22,414 bases of DNA from an uncultured Eubacteriales bacterium (lineage in GTDB: Bacteria > Bacillota > Clostridia > Oscillospirales > Acutalibacteraceae). Below, one piece after another: positions 1 to 6,525 of the stretch; the first letter of the stretch is position 1; each line of letters begins with the position of its first letter. The position numbers were made by a program, and so were the translations under genes. The stretch covers positions 1 through 22,414 of the forward strand of contig CAJTXF010000041.1 of assembly GCA_910580045.1 (NCBI GenBank). The letters run 5' to 3'. The notes beneath the pieces were generated by a model that was given only the letters and a program-made list of their open reading frames with translations, was not told the origin of the DNA and searched no databases.

Positions 1-1
1 G

Positions 2-202
2 TTTGTCATCATGTCCATCCTGCTCCAGCTGAAGCCCGAGAAGGACCCTGTTTACCAGTTTCTGGACAAAAAACGTTTTGAGGGCAAACCGTTCTACGTT
101 TACACGACTGCCGGAGGTACCAAGTTCCTGCGTATTTACTATGGCAGGGTCAGGGATTGTCTTAAAGAGAAGGGACTCTGGGACGAGTCTGTGACGGACT
201 GA
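2..202 (+). CDS. C-terminal fragment of a probable IS110-family transposase (cut by window edge)
   Basis: The reading frame is open to the left edge and ends with TGA at 200-202, so only the last 66 codons are visible. The tail contains DPVYQFLDKKR, then a GKPFYVYTTAGGTKFLRIYYGRV segment (described in two parts: GKPFYVYTTAGG and KFLRIYYGRV), which resembles the conserved C-terminal end of IS110/IS116/IS902 transposases as I remember them. In that family the C-terminal domain carries the catalytic serine of a DEDD/serine recombinase that moves DNA under a bridge RNA. The catalytic parts are outside the window, so intactness cannot be judged. It lies in the same direction as dnaA, about 0.4 kb upstream, where Firmicutes usually have the divergent rpmH operon. 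The family call rests on motif memory only; another transposase family is possible. Confidence 0.6.
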   Translation, partial: FVIMSILLQLKPEKDPVYQFLDKKRFEGKPFYVYTTAGGTKFLRIYYGRVRDCLKEKGLWDESVTD

Positions 203-385
203 CAGAAATAATTTTTTCTTCCTGACTGCCGCTTTTGGGCGGCGGTCTGTTTGCTGTATTCACTTTTTCCATCCGCTTCCTTTCATATTTTTGGCTTAAG
301 GGGCTTGACTTTTTATTTGCAGGCTTTTTTCTGGACAGAGACGCATTGGAGTACATCTACTGTTAAAAATATTACTGACAAAATT

Positions 386-414
386 ATAATAGACTATCTG
401 CCGGGTTTTGTCAA
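386..414 (-). promoter_or_regulatory. Minus-strand sigma-A promoter pointing away from dnaA
   Basis: Read on the minus strand, TTGACA (409-414) is followed after exactly 17 bases by TATTAT (386-391), a 6/6 plus 5/6 match to the sigma-A consensus. It fires leftward into the transposase tail, where I see no gene in that direction. In most Firmicutes the divergent neighbour of dnaA is rpmH-rnpA, so this may be that operon's promoter. That identity is an inference. Confidence 0.6.
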
Positions 415-420
415 GGGAAA

Positions 421-429
421 TGTGGAAAA
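421..429 (-). promoter_or_regulatory. DnaA-box-like site upstream of dnaA
   Basis: TGTGGAAAA differs at one position from TGTGGATAA, the complement of the TTATCCACA DnaA box. It sits five bases before the -35 of dnaA, a position suited to autoregulation by DnaA. It is a single site, so binding is an inference. Confidence 0.45.
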
Positions 430-433
430 ATAT

Positions 434-462
434 TTGAAAATTAGGTTCAAGTATGCTATACT
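434..462 (+). promoter_or_regulatory. dnaA promoter (extended -10)
   Basis: TTGAAA at 434-439 and TATACT at 457-462 are separated by 17 bases. A TG dinucleotide one base before the -10 (454-455) makes it an extended -10 promoter. Transcription should start near 469, giving a leader of about 125 bases. The 11 bases TATGCTATACT are identical in the gyrB promoter. A possible second start lies upstream at the TATAAT box at 385-390, which lacks a good -35. Confidence 0.75.
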
Positions 463-580
463 AGGTCTACATAATAAAAAAGGTCTGCCTTACAACAAGG
501 TCAGGCTTTGGTTTTTATATCATTTTTTCTCCAGTCTGTCACCGGCCCGGGACGAGAGGGAAACCCGGCAGCGAATTTTT

Positions 581-598
581 GGGAGGGTATTGTCGTTG
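581..598 (+). promoter_or_regulatory. dnaA ribosome binding site and TTG start
   Basis: GGGAGGG at 581-587 precedes TTG at 596-598 by eight bases. A second in-frame TTG at 590 is too close to the site, and no in-frame ATG lies where DnaA proteins normally begin. This decides a TTG start for dnaA. Confidence 0.65.
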
Positions 599-1903
599 GA
601 TTCATTTGACCAAGCATGGGAGATTATTTGCGAATACTGCAAATCACAGATTACGGATGTGGCGTATAAAACCTGGTTCAGCAGGCTGCGCCCTGTCTCT
701 ATGGACTTTGAAAACGGGAAAGCCATTATTGAGGCGCCCAATGAGTTTCACAAGCAGACTTTGCTGCGCTGTTACAGCGATTTGCTGGAAACCGCGCTGC
801 GCAATGTGTTTGGGGACAATATTGGCTTTACCTTGCTGGTAAAGGAGGACGAACCTATTCCCGCTGAAGAAAATTCTCACCGGGATGAAGGATATGAGCT
901 CACATTTGACACCTTCGTGGTGGGCTCTTCCAACCGGTTTGCCCACGCGGCCTGCCAGGCAGTGGCAAGCAAGCCTGCAGTACTGTATAACCCACTTTTC
1001 ATCTACGGCAATTCCGGCCTGGGAAAGACCCACCTGCTCTCTGCTGTGTCCAATGAATTCAAAAAGAATTTTCCAGAGCGCAGCGTGGTCTATGCAAAAA
1101 GTGAAGATTTTACCAACGAGGTGATTGAGGCCATTGCCCGGGGCACTACCTCTGCCCTGCGGAGCAAATACCGCAGCGCGGATTTGTTTTTGGTGGATGA
1201 TATCCAGTTCATTGGGGGGAAGACTTCCACACAGGAGGAGTTCTTCCACACCTTCAATACCCTGTATGAGGCCCAAAAGCAGATTGTCCTGACCTCTGAC
1301 CGGCCTCCCAAGGATATTGCCACTTTGGAGGACAGATTGAAAACCCGCTTTGAGTGGGGCCTTACCGCTGACGTTCAGGCGCCGGAATTTGAGACCCGCG
1401 TGGCGATTATCCGCCGCAAGGCTGAGAGCTTTGATTTTGACATTCCTGAGAGTGTATGCGAATATATGGCCAATAAGCTGAAAAACAACATCCGCCAGTT
1501 GGAGGGCGCGGTAAAGAAACTGCGGGCCTTCCATCTTTTGGAAAACCGGCCGGTCAATATTGCCACAGCTCAGACTGCTATCAGCGATATCATCAACAAT
1601 TCCCAGCCAACCCCTGTCACGGTAGACAAGATTATTGAAGAAGTGGCCAGAACCTATCAGGTCACGCCAGAGGATATCCGCTCACAAAAACGTAATGCCT
1701 CTGTGTCCAAAGCAAGACAGGTGGCCATGCATGTTGTGCGGGAAATCACCCAGATGTCCATGGTAGAAATTGGCCAGACCTTTGGAGGCCGGGACCACTC
1801 TACAGTGGTATACGCCCTGCGCCAGATGGAGGACAAGCTGGAAAAGGAAAGCCATACCCGGGACACAGTAAATGATATTATAAAGAATATCCGGGACAGG
1901 TAA
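596..1903 (+). CDS. dnaA: Chromosomal replication initiator protein DnaA
   Basis: DnaA is the AAA+ ATPase that binds DnaA boxes at oriC, melts the origin and loads the helicase. With the TTG start the protein is 435 residues, close to the usual 440-450. Domain I covers about residues 1-80 (beginning MDSFDQAWEII); domain II is a very short linker near 84-99; the AAA+ domain III has Walker A GNSGLGKT at 138-145 and Walker B LFLVDDIQ at 197-204. Domain IV carries the DNA-binding signature GGRDHSTVVYA from residue 397. All key residues are present. It is first in the origin cluster, followed by a 363-base spacer and dnaN. A DnaA-box-like site near its promoter suggests self-regulation. The frame is open far upstream to 251, but that extension has no family similarity and crosses the promoter, so I reject it. 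Confidence 0.97.
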   Translation: MDSFDQAWEIICEYCKSQITDVAYKTWFSRLRPVSMDFENGKAIIEAPNEFHKQTLLRCYSDLLETALRNVFGDNIGFTLLVKEDEPIPAEENSHRDEGYELTFDTFVVGSSNRFAHAACQAVASKPAVLYNPLFIYGNSGLGKTHLLSAVSNEFKKNFPERSVVYAKSEDFTNEVIEAIARGTTSALRSKYRSADLFLVDDIQFIGGKTSTQEEFFHTFNTLYEAQKQIVLTSDRPPKDIATLEDRLKTRFEWGLTADVQAPEFETRVAIIRRKAESFDFDIPESVCEYMANKLKNNIRQLEGAVKKLRAFHLLENRPVNIATAQTAISDIINNSQPTPVTVDKIIEEVARTYQVTPEDIRSQKRNASVSKARQVAMHVVREITQMSMVEIGQTFGGRDHSTVVYALRQMEDKLEKESHTRDTVNDIIKNIRDR

Positions 1904-2266
1904 AAAATGGGATTTTGGGAGACCATAAAGCAGGCTGAATTCTTCGGAAACCAGCTGCCAAATATTCCACTTTTCCCCAACAATCCACACCCGGCTTTTC
2001 CCCCTGCTGTGGAGACATTTTTCTGCTCTCAACTTTCCCACCATTCTCCCCACAGCCAGAAGTGCATAAATTTTCCGCCTTTTTCCCCTTGTCTCTAGCG
2101 CTCCGGGAGCTTTCCACAGATTTCACAGCCCCTATTACTGCTTCTAAATCTTTACAATAACAACAAGGATTGGAAGCAGCCGGGAGCTTCCTGGGTTTCA
2201 TCAGGCCTTGCGGAAGCCCGTCTATTGGATGCTCCTCTCAACCAATCACGAAAGGATACAAAGCAT
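1904..2266. other. dnaA-dnaN intergenic region, oriC candidate
   Basis: These 363 bases hold no believable gene. The top strand is strikingly pyrimidine-rich from about 1965 to 2095. Degenerate DnaA boxes with 7 of 9 matches lie at 1981-1989 (CAATCCACA), 2008-2016 (TGTGGAGAC, reverse) and 2110-2118 (CTTTCCACA); a weaker one lies at 2046-2054. An AT-richer segment at 2132-2165 could serve as an unwinding element. In Firmicutes the origin commonly flanks dnaA, on one or both sides. No perfect DnaA box is present, so this is a candidate and not a demonstrated origin. The dnaN promoter could not be located with confidence. Confidence 0.45.
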
Positions 2267-3370
2267 ATGAAATTTACTGTCAATAAAACTGATATGAATG
2301 AAGCTGTCTCCAACATTCAGCGGACAGTCTCCTCCAAAACCTCCATTCCCGCTTTGGAAGGCATTCTTCTTGACGCTTCAGAAGACCAGCTGTCCTTGAG
2401 CGCCTATGATTTGGAATTGGGTATTACCACTGTGATTCCTGCTAAAGTCCAAGAACCTGGGCGCTCTGTTCTCAGCGCACGCATTTTTTCTGAAATCGTA
2501 CGCCGTACCCCCAGCGACGCCATTGAAATCACGGTAGACAGTAAGAATATGGCTACCATTGAGAGCGGCTGCAGCAATTTCACCCTTATCGGCATCCCGG
2601 CAGAGGAATTCCCGGAACTGCCCAAAGTGGCTGACGCTGTGAAGATTCAGCTGCCCTCCAATGTACTGAAAAGCATCATCCGCCAGACTGTATTCGCTGT
2701 AGCTGAGAGCAACGCAAAGCCTATCCATCAGGGCAGCCTCTTCCACATGGAAGACGGCCGTTTGGATGTGGTTTCTGTTGACGGCTACCGGCTGGCCATG
2801 CGCACAGAGCCTGTCAATTATGAGGGGAAGCTCTCCTTCGTCACCCCTGGCAAGACCTTGAACGAGATTTTGCGGCTCCTAAAGGATACAGAAGATATGG
2901 TGGATATTTACGCTGGCCAGCGGCATATCCAGTTTGCCATCTCCAACTATACGGTTATTTCCAGTCTTTTGGAGGGGGATTTTCTCAACTACAAGGCAAC
3001 CATCCCCGCAGCCTCCAAGACGCATGTGTCTCTGCGCTCCCGGGATGCTATTGAGAGCGTAGAGAGGGTCTCCCTGTTAATCACTGACCGGCTGAAAAGC
3101 CCTGTCCGCTGCATTTTCTCCAACAATGAGGCCAAACTCCTCTGCACCACCTCCATGGGCCGGGCCAGCGACCAGGTGGAGATTGAAAAAGAGGGCGAGG
3201 ATGTAGAAATTGGCTTTAACAACCGGTATCTGCTGGATGCCCTGCGCAATACCGAGTGTGATGAAATCCGCATGGGTCTCAGCGGCCCTTTAAGCCCCAT
3301 GACGATTCAGCCTAAAGAAGGGGACAGCTTCCTGTTTTTGGTTCTCCCGGTACGGCTGAAAAATGACTGA
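2267..3370 (+). CDS. dnaN: DNA polymerase III beta subunit (sliding clamp)
   Basis: DnaN forms the ring-shaped homodimer that tethers DNA polymerase III and many repair proteins to DNA. The protein is 367 residues, the usual length, starting MKFTVNKTDMNEAV. The three-clamp-fold architecture is supported by family-typical stretches such as SSKTSIPALEGILL near the start, VVSVDGYRLAMR in the middle and the C-terminal MTIQPKEGDSFLFLVLPVRL. I chose ATG 2267 because AAAGGA lies at 2251-2256 and the family begins there; an in-frame upstream start at 2225 adds residues unlike the family. It follows the oriC-candidate spacer and is 15 bases from yaaA, so the two are probably co-transcribed. Confidence 0.97.
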   Translation: MKFTVNKTDMNEAVSNIQRTVSSKTSIPALEGILLDASEDQLSLSAYDLELGITTVIPAKVQEPGRSVLSARIFSEIVRRTPSDAIEITVDSKNMATIESGCSNFTLIGIPAEEFPELPKVADAVKIQLPSNVLKSIIRQTVFAVAESNAKPIHQGSLFHMEDGRLDVVSVDGYRLAMRTEPVNYEGKLSFVTPGKTLNEILRLLKDTEDMVDIYAGQRHIQFAISNYTVISSLLEGDFLNYKATIPAASKTHVSLRSRDAIESVERVSLLITDRLKSPVRCIFSNNEAKLLCTTSMGRASDQVEIEKEGEDVEIGFNNRYLLDALRNTECDEIRMGLSGPLSPMTIQPKEGDSFLFLVLPVRLKND

Positions 3371-3385
3371 TTGGGCGGTGGGAAT

Positions 3386-3613
3386 ATGATGGAAGAAATT
3401 CAGATTGAGACAGAGTTTATCCGGCTGGACGCGCTTTTGAAGCTGACTGGCCTGGTGGATACAGGCGGACAGGCAAAGGCAGCTATACAGCAGGGCATGG
3501 TGCAGGTGAACGGTGAAAGCTGCCTTATGAGGGGAAAAAAGATGCGCCCAGGAGACACCCTTACAGCTGGAGGCAGGAGCTTTCTAATCGCTCAGGCAAA
3601 AGAGAGCGAATAA
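3386..3613 (+). CDS. yaaA: S4-domain RNA-binding protein YaaA
   Basis: This 75-residue protein is essentially one S4 RNA-binding fold: FIRLDALLKLTGLVDTGGQA, then AIQQGMVQVNGE and a basic RGKKMRPGD turn. In Bacillus subtilis the equivalent gene between dnaN and recF is yaaA (also called rlbA), linked to ribosome assembly; position, size and fold all agree here. It begins 15 bases after dnaN. ATG at 3386 is followed directly by another ATG at 3389, and the upstream GGCGGTGGGA is only a fair ribosome binding site, so either may be used. A TTG at 3371, abutting the dnaN stop, is less likely. Confidence 0.9.
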   Translation: MMEEIQIETEFIRLDALLKLTGLVDTGGQAKAAIQQGMVQVNGESCLMRGKKMRPGDTLTAGGRSFLIAQAKESE

Positions 3614-3695
3614 AAGCCCAAACACCCGCCCTGTGCTGAATAGGTGCAGGACAAGAAAAAAGTAAAACATATCATGATGAAATGAGCGAATACCT

Positions 3696-4817
3696 ATGAC
3701 TGTCATCAGATTCGCAGCCCAGAACTTCCGGAATATCGCGGATGAAGAAATTTTCCCCTGCGAAGAAGTGAATGTGATTTACGGAGGCAATGCCCAGGGA
3801 AAAACCAACCTGCTGGAGGGACTTTGGCTTTTTACAGGCGGCCATTCTTTTCGGGGCGCAAAAGATACCGAGCTCCCGCGGCTGGATAAGCCCACGGGAA
3901 AGAACAGTCCTTCCACCACCATTGAAATGGATTTTTTCAGCGAGGATAGAGAGCAGAATGCTGTCCTGCAAATTGAGAGCGGTCGCCGCACCAGCTGGAT
4001 AAATGAGGTAAAAAAGAACAGCGGTTCCGCCCTGGTGGGGAAGGTCCGGGCAGTTATCTTTTCCCCTGAGCATCTTATGCTGATTAAGGAGGGCCCCCCC
4101 TACCGCCGGAAGTTTATTGACACTGCGCTCTGTCAGATTAAGCCCAGCTATGCGGGTTTGATGGTCAACTACCGCAAGACAGTTGCCCAGCGGAATGCTC
4201 TGCTGAAAGAAATAGCAAAAGAGCCAAAGATGATGGGGACTGTCAGCGTCTGGGACGCCCGGACCGCTGATTTGGGCGCGCGGGTCATGGAGGAGCGGCG
4301 GCAGTTTATTTCCAATATTGAGCCGTTTATCCAGGAAACCTTCCAAGGCATCAGTAAGGGCAGGGAGAGTATTCACATCAGCTATGTCCCCTCCTTTCAG
4401 CCTGGGAACAGTGTGCAGGAGACAGCCGCGCTTTTTGTGAAGGAGCTGGAGCGTACAGTCTCCTCTGACGTGCGCTCTGGATTTACCATCACCGGGCCCC
4501 ACCGGGACGATATAGAAATTCAAATCAACGGTGTTTCAGCCAGGGTATATGGCTCTCAGGGCCAGCAGCGAAGTGCTGTTTTGGCCATGAAGCTGGCTGA
4601 GGCCAGAATTTTGGAGGAGTGCACTGGCGAGGCTCCGATTGTGCTTTTGGATGATGTGCTCAGCGAATTGGATAAGGAGCGCCAGGATTATCTTCTTAAC
4701 CACCTGCATGACCAGCAGGTTTTTATTACCTGCTGTGAGCCGGATACAGTGGATATCATGAAGACCGGTATGCGGTTCCGTGTGGAGTCGGGAATCATCT
4801 ATCCAGAGGAAGCCTGA
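3696..4817 (+). CDS. recF: DNA replication and repair protein RecF
   Basis: RecF is an SMC/ABC-type ATPase that works with RecO and RecR to load RecA on gapped DNA at stalled forks. The 373-residue length is typical. Walker A is GGNAQGKT at residues 30-37, the ABC signature region is GSQGQQRS at 286-293, and Walker B is VLLLDDVLSELD from about 315 to 326. The N-terminal NFRNI and the HRDD segment (from GPHRDD) are family hallmarks. The start ATG at 3696 has only a weak purine-rich site before it, but no better in-frame start exists. It is 82 bases downstream of yaaA and 39 bases upstream of remB, consistent with one transcription unit. Confidence 0.96.
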   Translation: MTVIRFAAQNFRNIADEEIFPCEEVNVIYGGNAQGKTNLLEGLWLFTGGHSFRGAKDTELPRLDKPTGKNSPSTTIEMDFFSEDREQNAVLQIESGRRTSWINEVKKNSGSALVGKVRAVIFSPEHLMLIKEGPPYRRKFIDTALCQIKPSYAGLMVNYRKTVAQRNALLKEIAKEPKMMGTVSVWDARTADLGARVMEERRQFISNIEPFIQETFQGISKGRESIHISYVPSFQPGNSVQETAALFVKELERTVSSDVRSGFTITGPHRDDIEIQINGVSARVYGSQGQQRSAVLAMKLAEARILEECTGEAPIVLLDDVLSELDKERQDYLLNHLHDQQVFITCCEPDTVDIMKTGMRFRVESGIIYPEEA

Positions 4818-4856
4818 TAACAGGGCTGATTTTTTCATGGATTAAGAGGAAAAAAT

Positions 4857-5111
4857 ATGAAAATGTACCTGCATTTGGGGCAGAATACCATTGTAATGAC
4901 GAACCGTATTTTAGGTGTATTTGATTTGGACAACACCACAGGCTCAAAGAGTACCAAAGAATTTTTGGCAAAAGCTCAGCGGGAGGGCCGGGTGGTAGAC
5001 GTGACCTGGGAGCTGCCGAAGTCCTTTATTGTCTGTGAGGAGCAGGGGCGGGAGATTGTCTATCTCTCCCAAATGACCCCCGCCACCCTTCAAAAGAGAA
5101 CTCTCTCCTAG
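4857..5111 (+). CDS. remB: RemB/YaaB-like regulator (DUF370)
   Basis: This is an 84-residue DUF370 protein with the family-typical opening MYLHLGQNTIV preceded here by two residues, then RILGVFDLDNTT and SFIVCEEQGREIVYLSQM. The B. subtilis homologue beside recF, RemB (YaaB), belongs to the family of the biofilm-matrix regulator RemA; I infer the same family but not the exact role. AAGAGGA at 4844-4850 lies six bases before ATG 4857, which decides this start over ATG 4863. The stop codon TAG at 5109-5111 is also the first three bases of a repeat shared with the region after the DUF1015 gene, so the gene end may have been set by an insertion. Confidence 0.9.
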   Translation: MKMYLHLGQNTIVMTNRILGVFDLDNTTGSKSTKEFLAKAQREGRVVDVTWELPKSFIVCEEQGREIVYLSQMTPATLQKRTLS

Positions 5112-5147
5112 AGTCTGTATGAAAATGGAGAAAGTACCAGATTTTTG
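5109..5147 (+). repeat. Single end of a MITE-like repeat, starting at the remB stop codon
   Basis: TAGAGTCTGTATG starts exactly at the remB stop codon. About 32 of 39 bases, with one small gap, match the end of the foldback element at 12676-12826 read on the minus strand: both share TAGAGTCTGT, GGAGAAA and GATTTTTG at the same offsets. No matching opposite end is visible before 5261, so this copy is truncated or decayed. The following bases contain two AT-rich hairpins, near 5155-5182 and at 5205-5225 (AATAGAAA, AATAA, TTTCTATT). Confidence 0.6.
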
Positions 5148-5261
5148 ATGGGATAGTTTTCAGAATATTGATTTCTAAAACCATTATGCAATTTCTGATT
5201 CGTCAATAGAAAAATAATTTCTATTTGATAAAAATGAACCGAAAGGAATGTTTCTCAGCCT

Positions 5262-6275
5262 ATGCGTTATCTTGGCGTACCCACCTGCCCATACTGTAAA
5301 AAACGGGTGAATCTGATTCGTACCTGGTCCTTAAAGCGCCAGGGGGAGTATCTGTGCCCCCGCTGCGGCGGAGCTTCCAATATCTATCTCTCCCCCCTAA
5401 TCTATGTGCTTGCGCTGCTGGCTGTATTTTCCAGCGGGGTGCTGTATTTTTTCCATAAGTATGTTCTGGATGACATCACTCTGGAGACAGGAATCTACGT
5501 GTTCATTCCCTTTGCAGGCTTCTTCCTGTTCAGCTTGTTTATGGTCTATCTGGAAAAGCCAGTGATTAAAAAGGTCTCCCGGGCTGAATATGAGAAAAAG
5601 CGCCGTTTCCGCTCTTCTGCCGGGGAGGCCCCTGCTCCGGTACGGAACAGCTCCGGAAACTTTGATGACGGCGACTTTGCTCCTCGGAGCTCTCACCGGC
5701 CTGGACCTGCCCCCCAGCAGGAGCTCAGCGATTCGGGCGTGGTAAACCAGCAGGCTTTCCACCGGGCCAGACAGCAGGCGGAAATAGAGAATACCCAGAA
5801 GAGCCAGCGGGTCCGTATCCCAAACCAGACGCCGCCTCCCCAGCGGCCCAGGCCTCAGCAGCCTGCTCAGCCCCAGGCAGCAATGCGCGCTAAAACTGTG
5901 CCGCCGCAGCCCAAGGCCCCAGGATTTCAGAGCACAGCACGGCCTCAGATGTCTGTACAGCAGCGCTCTGCCGGATATGCCCAAGGACAGCAGAACCGGA
6001 GCCCTGAGCCAAACCGGGTCCAGGGTACGCAGCCTCAGCAACGGATGACCTTTGCCCAACAGGGGGCAGCAGCCCGCTCAGCACAGGCGGCCCAACAGCG
6101 GACCGGGCAGGGATTTTCCGCCCAGCAGAATGGGGCAAGGCCTGTCTCCGGGCTTCAAAGGCCGCTGAGCGGTCAGCCGTCTTCCCAGAGCAGATATGAC
6201 AATACAGCCTATGTGCAGCGGAAAATTCAGGAAGCAGAGCGAGAGGCCGGCAGGGGCGCAGGAAACAGAAGATAG
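5262..6275 (+). CDS. Zinc-ribbon, two-helix membrane protein with long Gln/Pro-rich tail (function unknown)
   Basis: I do not recognise a named family. The 337-residue protein opens with a zinc ribbon (CPYC at residues 9-12 and CPRC at 32-35). Two hydrophobic helices follow, about 45-64 and 76-96. From about 110 to the end the chain is basic, hydrophilic and low in complexity, dominated by Gln, Pro, Ala, Arg and Ser, so it is probably disordered. The predicted layout is an N-terminal metal site, a helical hairpin in the membrane and a long tail on the same side as the ribbon. GAAAGGA at 5241-5247 is 14 bases from ATG 5262, a loose spacing. It sits between remB and gyrB in the origin cluster, away from obvious partners. 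The low-complexity tail is in frame and ends cleanly, so it looks like a real gene. Confidence 0.8.
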   Translation: MRYLGVPTCPYCKKRVNLIRTWSLKRQGEYLCPRCGGASNIYLSPLIYVLALLAVFSSGVLYFFHKYVLDDITLETGIYVFIPFAGFFLFSLFMVYLEKPVIKKVSRAEYEKKRRFRSSAGEAPAPVRNSSGNFDDGDFAPRSSHRPGPAPQQELSDSGVVNQQAFHRARQQAEIENTQKSQRVRIPNQTPPPQRPRPQQPAQPQAAMRAKTVPPQPKAPGFQSTARPQMSVQQRSAGYAQGQQNRSPEPNRVQGTQPQQRMTFAQQGAAARSAQAAQQRTGQGFSAQQNGARPVSGLQRPLSGQPSSQSRYDNTAYVQRKIQEAEREAGRGAGNRR

Positions 6276-6342
6276 GATTGGATAAGACTGGCTGAGACAG
6301 AGAATCTGTTTATTCTGCATATTCTGAAAATTTCCCCAACCC

Positions 6343-6371
6343 TTTACAAAGTTACAAAAATATGCTATACT
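6343..6371 (+). promoter_or_regulatory. gyrB-gyrA promoter (extended -10)
   Basis: TTTACA at 6343-6348 and TATACT at 6366-6371 are 17 bases apart, with TG at 6363-6364 giving an extended -10. The 11 bases TATGCTATACT are identical to those of the dnaA promoter. Transcription should begin near 6378, leaving a leader of roughly 150 bases before gyrB. Confidence 0.75.
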
Positions 6372-6465
6372 GTAGCCATAGATTATTTCAGCAGGGCTGG
6401 GAATCTTTTGCGGACAAAGGCTGTGCTGGCACTAGGATAGGATTAAGAATCAGGCTGAGTTTCCG

Positions 6466-6516
6466 GCTTTGCGCCTGTTGTTCATGGCGCAAGGCGGGCT
6501 TTGCCTTTTTGGAGGG
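6466..6516 (+). promoter_or_regulatory. gyrB leader hairpins and ribosome binding site
   Basis: A 10-bp stem forms between GCTTTGCGCC (6466-6475) and GGCGCAAGGC (6486-6495). The end of its right arm can instead pair as AAGGC (6491-6495) with GCCTT (6503-6507), which is followed by a run of Ts (to 6510). The two stems cannot form together. GGAGGG, a strong ribosome binding site, follows at 6511-6516. The arrangement resembles a small attenuator, but no regulator is known from the sequence. Confidence 0.4.
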
Positions 6517-6525
6517 CAGTTGCTT

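Larger units (their letters stand above)
203..595. other. Intergenic region between transposase tail and dnaA
   Basis: No convincing gene is seen in these 393 bases. From left to right it holds a G/C hairpin at 224-247 (GACTGCCGC, 6-base loop, GCGGCGGTC, with one G.T pair) that lacks a T tract; an AT-rich stretch at 280-400; a TATAAT box at 385-390 inside an inverted repeat; a consensus-like minus-strand promoter at 386-414; a single good DnaA-box-like site, TGTGGAAAA, at 421-429; and the main dnaA promoter at 434-462, followed by a leader of about 125 bases. The right end of the insertion sequence must lie somewhere left of the promoters, but I could not identify its boundary. Confidence 0.6.

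Noticed and set aside
224..247. Hairpin after the transposase tail as a terminator
   Set aside because: The stem is good, but no T run follows on either strand, so it is not called a terminator.
162..356. A basic 64-codon minus-strand frame downstream of the orphan promoter, considered as rpmH
   Set aside because: It lacks the ribosomal protein L34 sequence (KRTYQP and the Arg-rich tail), has no ribosome binding site and overlaps the transposase tail.
644..1534. A 296-codon minus-strand frame inside dnaA
   Set aside because: Shadow of dnaA with no family similarity and no ribosome binding site.
1907..2098. A 63-codon frame in the dnaA-dnaN spacer
   Set aside because: Composition follows the pyrimidine-rich DNA (Pro/Phe/Ser-rich), there is no suitable ribosome binding site and no known family.
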